A DNA stretch of 64,000 nt, taken from the NCBI GenBank assembly GCA_028583605.1, contig CM053337.1, positions 14,021,709 through 14,085,708 of the forward strand. The letters are read 5' to 3'. The translations under genes were made by a program, and so were the position numbers. The DNA is from Dastarcus helophoroides (taxonomy: Eukaryota > Arthropoda > Insecta > Coleoptera > Bothrideridae). Positions 21,201 to 31,000 of the stretch are shown here, piece after piece (position 1 is the stretch's first letter; every line of letters begins with the position of its first letter). Below the pieces are notes generated by a model. The model was given only the letters and a program-made list of their open reading frames with translations. It made no database searches and was not told where the DNA came from.

Positions 21201-24200
21201 AGAGAGTATCGGTTTCTGGAGTGAGAGAAGTGTCTGAGCTTCCAAATATTTGATTGGTTTAGCGTAATTATGGTGTGGAGTCTTTGAATACTACGAAAAG
21301 ATTCGTTTTTCAATATTTTGGAAGGTTTCAAAAAGTCTGCCACAGATTATCGCTTTTTAGAGTGAGAGAAATGTCTGAACTTCCAAAAATTTGATTAGTT
21401 TAGCATAAATATAGAGTGAAGTCTTTGCATACCACGAAAAGATTCGTTTGTCAGTATTTTAGAACGTTTCAAAAAGTCTACTAGAGAGTAACGGTTTCTG
21501 GAGTGAGAGAAGTGTTTGAGCTTCCAAATATTTGATTGGTTGTGCGTAATTATGGTGTGGAGTCTTTGAATACTACAAGATTTGTTTTTCAATATTTTGG
21601 AAGGTTTCAAAAAGTCTACCACAGATTATCGCTTTTTAGAGTGGGAGAAATGTCTGTCAGTATTTTAGAACGTTTCAAAAAGTCTACTAGAGAGTATCGG
21701 TTTCTGGAGTGAGTGACGTGTCTATGCTTCCACATATTTGATTAGTTCGTTTTTCTAAAGACTTCCAGACAAAATCAGTCTCTTGTATGAGATAGTCAGT
21801 GAGTTTTCAAATATTTTAATAGTTTCTTAAGACTGACAGTCTCCCGTATGTGTGCGGAATTTGTTAATTTTTCAAATATTTAATTAGTTTGTCTTCCCAA
21901 AGATTTCCAGAGAGTATCAGTTCTTTGTGTGAGATTAATCAGTTAGTGAGTATTTCAAAAATTTTACTTCCGCAAAAACTGAAATCCAAACTGCATCCAA
22001 TATTACCAAAATGGAAAATAATGATTAATATAATTGACCAAAACTAGAACCAAATGTGATAGTACCTCTATCCTAAACATCTCAGTGGATCTGACCCCAA
22101 GATTCGCTAAAGAGATCGCAACTTGGTACTTGTAACCGTCAGTTCTCCTGCTGACTGCCGCAATCCCATAACCAGTTCTATTGGTTGAAGTTCTTAATGG
22201 TTTCACCCAAAATTCGATGTTATTTTTCTGCAGACAAACTCACAAAGTGAAATCATTGAACGATCACCAAATAGAACGTTACCGTTAAGATTTTCCTTCC
22301 TTGGATTCCCAATGTGTCCTGGTTGATCCTTATAGCGTGCTCATTGAGAAGAATCTCGCGGAATTTCGGATCGATATTCATTAGATCCACAGACATGATC
22401 AACGGGGCTGCCATGATGGACCAAACAGCCATTTGGACCTTCGCTTGCTCGTAGCTGAGTCCAAAGTTGCCTATAATAAGCTAATACATGTGTTAGATTC
22501 AGTTATATACGTAATACTTCTATATGGCTAGCTCCCCATTCTCTTCGCGAATTTGTTCTGACCAAATCCGATAAAGATGGAATATGGATAAATGGCGAGT
22601 ATTGCGCATGAATGAACGAAATGAACCAATCGCTACGCGCGGGTTAAACGGGTGTTTATGTTTGGCCGTGCACAGCTGACTTTGGCCATGCGCAGACGAT
22701 TTGTAACACCTGCGCATTGCGACTCATGACTGCATGTGAAGGTCAGCGAGAAAGAGAAGTCTTTCCCATAAGAGACGAGGAACTGGCCATATAGAAGTAT
22801 TACATATATGGTTTCTTCTGAACAAATTCGATACAGATGGAACATCCGTTGTTAGCGAGTATTGCGCATGAATAAACGAAATGAACGAATCGCTACGCGC
22901 TGGTTAAACCGGTGTTATGTTTGACCGTGAAAAGCTGATTTTGGCCATGCGCAGATGATTTGTAACATGACTCTTCACTGAGTCTAGAAGTCAGCAAGAA
23001 GGAGAAGTCTTTCCCACAAGAAACGAGAAACTGGCCATATAGAAGTATTACATATATGAATTCAGTGAACTCTAAATAAAAGACTGATAGAGTTCACTGG
23101 TTACATTATGTCAATTCGAATTCCTCTATCCTATCTAATAAAAAATGACAAGCTGTCATTTTTTCTGAGTTTGAAATTGCCTACAATGAGCTGCAATACT
23201 AATGCTAATGTCGTAAATGACGTAAATTGGGGGTTCTTACCATATCAGGATCATTCCAATGGCCTGGTGCCGCAACCGGAGCGAGCCGGTTTTGGTTCTT
23301 GCTGAACCAATCCATGATGTCCAAAACGTCGGACCAAGAATCGCTTATATCGCCGTAATTCCTCCACAGGTTGCAGTACTTCCCAGCAAACGTGTAATTG
23401 ACCTAAACAAAACTAATGTTAGGAAAACTCGATGCAGTAGAACTCCGTTGGTGCGACCTCAGATAGTTCGACTTTCCGGATAATCCCACCTTCATCTTGG
23501 ACTACATAAATATTGTAACAAAATGTAATTATAGAATTTAGTAAGGAAATTTTCTGGAATAATTTGATAAGGGGAAGCGGCCGTGATAATGAATCAAACG
23601 TCAGATAAGCGCTGCGGAACGTTTCCGCAAACGATAAGTCTTTTCTGTACGTTCCTTCTAGAAACCGGAACGGGATCCTATAAATAGGGCGTCATGTCGG
23701 CTTTCCCTCAGTCCTGTCAATGATTAAGTTAGTTAATTAAACAGTGTTAGTGAGTTAATTAGACAGGTTGGAAATAAAGTGGTTACAATTTACGCAGTTT
23801 TAATTTCGGACAGATATTTTTAATTTGTAGCTTATGGTTTTTCTTTTACGTAAACTTTGTAAACAAAAGAGGCTTTTGATCTATCTCTTAGTCCCGTCTC
23901 GGTTGGATTAACAGAGTTCTACTGTAATAATTCCACGTGTAATGAGTCGTCGATTTCGAAAAATTCAATATTCTACTGAAGCAACAACCAAATTAGATAT
24001 GATGTAACTAAAATAGTGTAACGAAATATAAATTGTAGAATTTAGTATGTAAGAAAATTTTCTAGAAAGATCTGATAAGGGAAAACGGCCGCGATAATAA
24101 AGCAAACGGCAGATAAGCGTTCCAGAAGTTTCGGCAAACGATAAGCCTTATTTGCTGAAAACTTCTAGAACCCAAACCAGAGATCTATATAAAGGGGCTC

Positions 24201-26744
24201 CGGTTAGCTTTCCCTTAATCTGGAGTCAGTTACTCAGTGTAGTTAATTAGTGAATTAGTAGTTAGAAATCGATAAGTGAGTTAATAATTCAGTTGAAGTG
24301 TTCCGAGTTTAGTTTGGAAATAAAGTGGTATAATTCACAAGTGCAATCATTCGAACCGATAAGCCCGTAACAATATTGTAACAAAATTATAGAATCTAAT
24401 AAGGAATTTTTCTAGAAAAATTTGATGGGGGAAAGAGGCCGTGATAATGAATCAAATGGCAGATAAGCGCCCAAGAAATTTCCGCAAACGATAAGTCTTA
24501 TCTATACGTTCCATCTAGAAACCGAAACGGGATCCATAAATAGGGCATCCGGTCGGCTTTCCCTCAGTCCTGTCAATAAATAAGTTAGTTAATTAAACAG
24601 TGTTAGTGAGTTAATTAGTCAGGTTGGAAATAAAGTGGTTGTAATTTACGCAGTTTCAATTTCGAACCGATAACGCGCAACCATATAATATTTTTAATTT
24701 GTAGCTTATGGTTTTTCTTTTACGTAAACTTTGTAAACAAAAGATGCTTTTAATGCTATCCCTTAGTCCCGTCATGGTCGAATTAACGGAGTTCTACTGT
24801 AATGATTCCACAGTCGTTGATTTCGAATTCAATATTGTAACGAAATGTAAATTGTAGAATTTAGTACATAAAAATAATTTCTAGAAAGATCTGATAAGGG
24901 GAAAGCGGCCATGATAACGAAACAAACGGCAGATAAGCGTTCCAGAAATTTCGGCAAACGATACGCCTTATCTGCGAGATTTTTCTAGAACCTGGAAGCC
25001 AAAACTATATAAGGTGGTCGGCTTTCCCTTAAGTTAGTTAGATTAGGTGTAGTTAAGTAGTGAGTTAGCAGTTAGAAGTCAATAAGTGAGTAGTGATCCG
25101 AGTTGAGTTTGAAAATAAAGTGGGTATTATTCAATTCACGTATTAATCAATTCGAACCGATAAGTCCGTAACAATATATTTTATGTCAGAGAGAAATATA
25201 CGGAATGAAGTGTCTAATGTAAACGCATCGTAACCATACACTTATAAGTCTATGACCGTAACAATTGGGCGTAAGAAAAGTTTCTGGAAAGATCTGATAA
25301 GGGGAAAGCGGCCATGATAACGAAACAAACGGTAGATAAGCGTTCCAGAAATTTCGGCAAACGATAAGCCTTATTTGCCGAAAAGTTCTAGAAGCCGAGA
25401 GCCAAAACTATATAAGGCGGTCAGCTTTCCCTCGAGGAGGTTACTTATAGTCAGTGTAATTAGTGAGTTAGTAGAAGTCATTAATAAGTGAGTTAATATA
25501 CACTTGTGGTGATCCGTTTAATAATAAAGTGGGTATTCGATTCAGCAAGTGTTAATTCGAACCGATAAAGCCCATAACAATATTCTATTGAAGCAATACG
25601 AGACCAACAACCAAATTAGGTACGATATAACTAAAATAGTAAAGGTCACTAGTTAAAATACTACCTTGTTTCCACCATCTTCCATATAAGCTGGATAACT
25701 GCAAGAAAACACGATTGGTCGACCTGTTGCATTCAAGTAATTACTCATATTGGCGTAACCTTAAACGAAAATACCTTTTCGGTCCCCAAATTTATCCTCA
25801 CTTGTACACAAACCTAATTCCATATTTTCAGTATGAAGCGTAACACCCATCAAATTTAAAGTAGTCAACTTCCCACTCGGCGAGAGTTCGCGCATCCAGC
25901 TCTAAGTAGTCGATGCTCCCCGGATAACCAGCGCAAGTATGAGTGCCATAATCCCCATAAATCCCCAATTTTAATCCTTTGGCATGCACCTGAAACCCCC
26001 CAAGTTGATATATGGGCACGTAGATATACAAAATCATTTTTTTTTGGTGGAACCTTCAAAAATTGAAATACAAATCTTGTCCCCTGAAACCAAGAAAGAT
26101 TAAAAAATACAACAGAGGTTGCTCTAACGCGTTTCGACAGCCAAGCTATAATCTTCAGAGAGATACTCTCAACTAATCCTAAAATTAATCCTTACATACT
26201 AAGAATATTCGCTTTGTGCATGATCGACCGCATCCGAACGCGCATGCGCATCTAATCATACACGTCGTAGTGTCACAATTCCTTATCTATCAACTTCATA
26301 TATGTAATACTTCTATATGGCCAACTTTCTATTCTCTTCACGAGTTTGTTCCAACCAAATCCGATAAAGATGGAACTTAGATAAATAGCGAGTATTGCGC
26401 ATGAATTGAACCAAATGAACCAATCGCTACGCGCGGGTTAAACGGGTGTTTATGTTTGGCCGTGCACAGCTCACTTTGGCCATGCGCAGATGATTTGTAA
26501 CACCTGCGCATTGCGACTCATTAATGCGTGTGAAGGTCAGCGAGAAAGAGAAGTCTTTTCCATAAGAAACGAGGAACTGGCCATATAGAAGTATTACATA
26601 TATGATCAACTTTAACTATTTCTACNNNNNNNNNNNNNNNNNNNNNNNNNNNNNNNNNNNNNNNNNNNNNNNNNNNNNNNNNNNNNNNNNNNNNNNNNNN
26701 NNAAGATAGGAATTAACGAAAGAAAGGAAGAAAGGAAGAAAGAA

Positions 26745-26783
<39 letters not shown>

Positions 26784-27920
26784 GAAGAAAGAAGAAAGAA
26801 AGAAAGAAAGGAAGAAAGGAAGAAAGGAAGAAAGGAAGAAAGGAAGAAAGCAAGAAAGGAAGAACGGAAGAAAGGAAGAAAGGAAGAAAGGAAGAAAGTA
26901 AGAGGGAAGAGAGAAAGAGAAGAGAGAAGAGAGAAGAGAGAAGAGAGGAAGAGAGAAGAGAGAAGAGAGAAGAGAGAAGAGAGAAGAGAGAAGAGAGAAG
27001 AGAGAAGAGAGAAGAGAAAGACAGAGAGAAAGAGAGAAGAGAGAAGACAGAAGAGAGAAGAGAGAAGAGAGAAGAGAGAAGAGAGAAGAGAGAAGAGAGA
27101 GAGAGAAGAGAGAAGAGAGAAGAGAGAAGAGAGAAGAGAGAAGAGAGAAGAGAGAAGAGAAAAGAGAAAGAGAGAAGAGAGAAGAGAGAAGAGAGAAGAG
27201 AAAAGAGAGAAGAGAGAAGACAGAAGAGAGAAGAGAGAAGAGAGAAGAGAGAAGACAGAAGAGAGAAGAGAGAAGAGGGAAGAGAGAAGAGAGAAGAGAG
27301 AAGAGAGGAGAGAAGAGAGAAGACAGAAGAGAGAAGAGAAAAGAGTGAAGGGAGAAGAAAGTTCGACATTGCCTACAATGAGCTGAAATACTAATGTCGG
27401 AAAGGAAGAAAGGAAGAAAAAAAGAAAGGAAGAAAGAAAGAAAGGAAGAAAGGAAGAAAGGAAGAAAAGAAGAAAGGAAGAAAGAAAGGAAGAAAGGAAG
27501 AAAGGAAGAAAAGAAGAAAGGAAGAAAGGAAGAAAGGAAGAACGGAAGAAAGGAAGAAAGGAAGAAAGGAAGAAAGGAAGAAAGAAAGAAAGAAAGAAAA
27601 GAAAGAAAGAAAGGAATAACGGAAGAAAGGAAGAAAGGAAGAAAGAAAGAAAGGAAGAACGGAAGAAAGGAAGAAAAGAAGAAAGAAAGAAAGGAAGAAA
27701 GGAAGAAAGGAAGAAAGGAAGAAAGGACGAAAGGAAGAAAGGAAGAAAGGAAGAAAGGAAGAAAGAAATAAAGGAAGAAAGGAAAAAAGGAAGAAAGGAA
27801 GATAGGAAGAAAGGAAGGAAGAAAGGATAAAAGGAAGAAAGGAAGAAAAGAAGAAAGGAAGAAAGGAAGAAAGGAAGAACGGAAGAAAGGAAGATAGGAT
27901 TAACGAAAGAAAGGAAGAAA

Positions 27921-28009
<89 letters not shown>

Positions 28010-31000
28010 GAAGAAAGGAAGAAAGGAAGAAAGGAAGGAGGGAAGAAAGGAAGCAAGGAAGTAAGCAAGAAAGAAACAAAGGGAGAAAGGAAGAAAGTAA
28101 GAGGGAAGAGAGAAAAGAGAAGAGAGAAGAGAGAAGAGAGAAGAGAGAAGAGAGAAGAGAGAAGAGAGAAGAGAGAAGAGAGAAGAGAGAAGAGAGAAGA
28201 GAGAAGAGAAGAGAGAAGAGAAAAGACAGAAGAGAAAAGAGAGAAGAGAGAAGACAGAAGAGAGAAGAGAGAAGAGAGAAGAGAGAAGAGAGAAGAGAGA
28301 AGAGAGAAGAGAGAAGAGAGAAGAGAGAAGAGAGAAGAGAAAAGAGAAAAGAGAGAAGAGAGAAGAGAGAAGAGAGAAGAGAAAAGAGAGAAGAGAGAAG
28401 ACAGAAGAGAGAAGAGAGAAGAGAGGAGAGAAGAGAGAAGACAGAAGAGAGAAGAGAAAAGAGTGAAGGGAGAAGAAAGTTCGACATTGCCTACAATGAG
28501 CTGAAATACTAATGTCGGAAAGGAAGAAAGGAAGAAAAAAAGAAAGGAAGAAAGAAAGAAAGGAAGAAAGGAAGAAAGGAAGAAAGAAAGGAAGAAAAGA
28601 AGAAAGGAAGAAAGGAAGAAAGAAAGGAAGAAAGGAAGAAAGGAAGAAAAGAAGAAAGGAAGAAAGGAAGAAAGGAAGAACGGAAGAAAGGAAGAAAGGA
28701 AGAAAGGAAGAAAGGAAGAAGAAAGAAAGAAAGAAAGAAAGGAATAACGGAAGAAAGGAAGAAAGGAAGAAAGAAAGAAAGGAAGAAAGGAAGAAAGGAT
28801 TAACGAAAGAAAGGAAGAAAGGAAGAAAGGAAGAAAGGAAGAAAGGAAGAAAGGAAGAAAGGAAGAAAGGAAGAAAGAAAGAAAGAAAGAAAGGAAGAAA
28901 GGAAGAAAAGAAGAAAGGAAGAAAGGAAGAGGGAAGAGAGAAAAGAGAAGAAAGAAAAAAGAAAAGAGAAGAGAGAAAAGAGAAGAGAGAAGAGAGAAGA
29001 GAGAAGAGAGAAGAGAGAAGAGAGAAGAGAGAAGAGAGAAGAGAAAAGAGAGAAGAGAAAAGAGAGAAGAGAGAAGAGAGAAGAGAGAAGAGAGAAGAGA
29101 GAAGAGAGAAGAGAGAAGAGAGAAGAGAGAAGAGAGAAGAGAGAAGAGAGAAGAGAGAAGAGAGAAGAGAGAAGAGACAAGAGAAAAGAGTGAAGAGAAG
29201 AGAGATGAGAGAAGAGACAAGAGAGAAGAGCAAAGAGCGAAGAGAGAAGAGAGAAGAGAGAAGACAGAAGAGAGAAGAGAGAAGAGAGAAGAGAGAAGAG
29301 AGAAGAGAAAAGAGGGAAGAGAGAAGAGAGAAGAGAGAAGAGAGAAGAGAGAAGAGAGAAGAGAGAAGAGAGAGAGAGAAGAGAGAAGAGAGAAGAGAGA
29401 AGAGAGAAGAGAGAAGAGAGAAGAGAGAAGAGAGAAGAGAGAAGAGAGAAGAGAGAAGAGAGAAGAGAGAAGAGAGAAGAGAAAGAGAAAAGAGAAAGAG
29501 AAAAGAGAAAGAGAAAGAAAGGAGAGAAAAGAGAAAAGAGAAAAAAGAAAAGAGAGAAGAGAGAAGAGAGAAGAGAGAAGAGAGAAGAGAGAAGAGAGAA
29601 GAGAGAAGAGAGAAGAGAGAAGAGAGAAGAGAGAAGAGAGAAGAGAGAAGAGAGAAGAGAGAAGAAAGCTCGACATTGCCTACAATGAGCTGAAATACTA
29701 ATGTCGTAAATGTCGACGCGATTTTTTTATCTTCAATCCAAATTCAAATTCTTCCACTTTTTCTATTTTAATAAAAAAAATGGCCACCTCCTTTTTTCCA
29801 GAAATTAACAATTTAAACTTAATTTTTTTCCAGCCAAGTTGCCTATAATAAGCCACGTTCTATATTATTTCAAATGAAAGTTTTCTTTTCTAATCAGAAA
29901 TGACATTTAATTCTGACATTTGTCCAGAAATGTTGGCTTCCAAAATTTGGAATCTTTTCGAAGTTTTGAGTTTCCAAAAATTCCGTCTCCATTTCGAGAA
30001 GAATTTGCGTTATTTTGACAATTTTGAGTTTAAATATTTTGCCCATTTTTAAACATTTTGGCTAAAAAATTCGAGTAAACGTTTACTATTGGTAAAATTT
30101 CAAAAGTTTCTCAAAAATTTGACTTTTTTTTAATATTAAACATAAATAAATCGATATATCAAGAGAAAAAACGAAATTTCGACTAAAGTCCAATTTCGAA
30201 GGAATTCGAAATTAAAAAAAAAAGCGAATTTCGAAAGATCTCTTTTGAGAATATTTCCACAACTGGATTCGTGTGTGCAACAAGAAATCAAATTATCAGG
30301 CGACGGATTGCAAAACATTGGTCGATAATTGGTAATATCGTTGTTTAAATAAATTTTCTTTCGTGTGAAACGAAATGAATAAAAAAATGAATTTTATTGG
30401 AATTGTTACCATATCGGGGTCGTTCCAATGGCCTGGTGCCGCAGCCGGGATAAACCTGTTTTGGTTCTTGCTGAACCAACTCATGATGTTCACAACGTCA
30501 GACCAAGAATCGCTTATGTCACCGTAATTCCTCCACAGGTTGCAGTACTTGCCAGCAAACGTGTAATTGACCTAAACAAAACTAATTTTAAGAAAAAAAA
30601 AAGCATAACTTATTAATAATGCGAAAGAAAACTAGATGATTTACAGTCGACTGATTGATGCTGATTGAAGCAACATGGAAATAACAACCAGATGTAACGA
30701 TGTAATTAAAGTCACAAAGATCACCAGTCTAAATATTACCTGTTTTCCATTACCTTCCATGTAAGCTGGATAACTACAAGAAAATACGATTGGTCGACCC
30801 GTCGCATTCAAGTAATTACTCATATTGGCGTAACCTTAAACGAAAATACCTTTTCATACCCAAATTTGTCTTCGTTTCTATACAAACCTAGATCCATATT
30901 TTCAGGTGAAGCATAACACCCATCAAATTTAAAATAGTCAACTTCCCACTCGGCGAAAGTCTGCGCATCCAGCTCTAAGTGATCGATGCTCCCCGGATAA

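Larger units (their letters stand above)
23241..25989 (-). pseudogene. Duplicated NAGA exons 3, 4 and 5 inside paralogue B
   Basis: E5 copy 23241-23402 (162 nt), E4 copy 25665-25759 (95 nt) and E3 copy 25814-25989. The E3 copy is 176 nt where all intact copies have 175: one extra base near 25831 turns the frame after GCYAS into a stop. E4 and E5 copies are intact, with the acid/base Asp codon at 23349-23351. Upstream of this E3 the E2 expected about 50 bp away is missing; the sequence breaks at 26036-26044 into a fold-back repeat. Confidence 0.8.

Noticed and set aside
18857..21622. Seven or more copies of a 72-76-codon minus-strand frame at regular spacing
   Set aside because: They are one frame of the 282-bp minisatellite. 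Conservation follows the repeat, not the codons, and there is no start context or family resemblance.
18540..21660. Regular direct repeats that could suggest a CRISPR array
   Set aside because: Units are 282 bp without unique spacers, in a eukaryotic intron.
24890..25300. Repeated GCGGCC/GCGGCCGC (NotI-like) sites that could hint at vector contamination
   Set aside because: The word belongs to the LTR family and recurs with natural variants in every copy on both strands.
25761..25813. An impossibly short (15-nt) intron between NAGA exons 3 and 4 of the minus-strand paralogues
   Set aside because: A donor further upstream (AG then GTTTGT) gives a normal intron of about 53 bp in all copies.
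26612..29693. Very long open frames of several hundred codons on both strands (Ser/Leu/Phe-rich on minus, Lys/Arg/Glu-rich on plus)
   Set aside because: They are translations of GGAAGAAA and AGAGAAG microsatellites, which have few possible stop codons. No independent gene signal, and they overlap on both strands.
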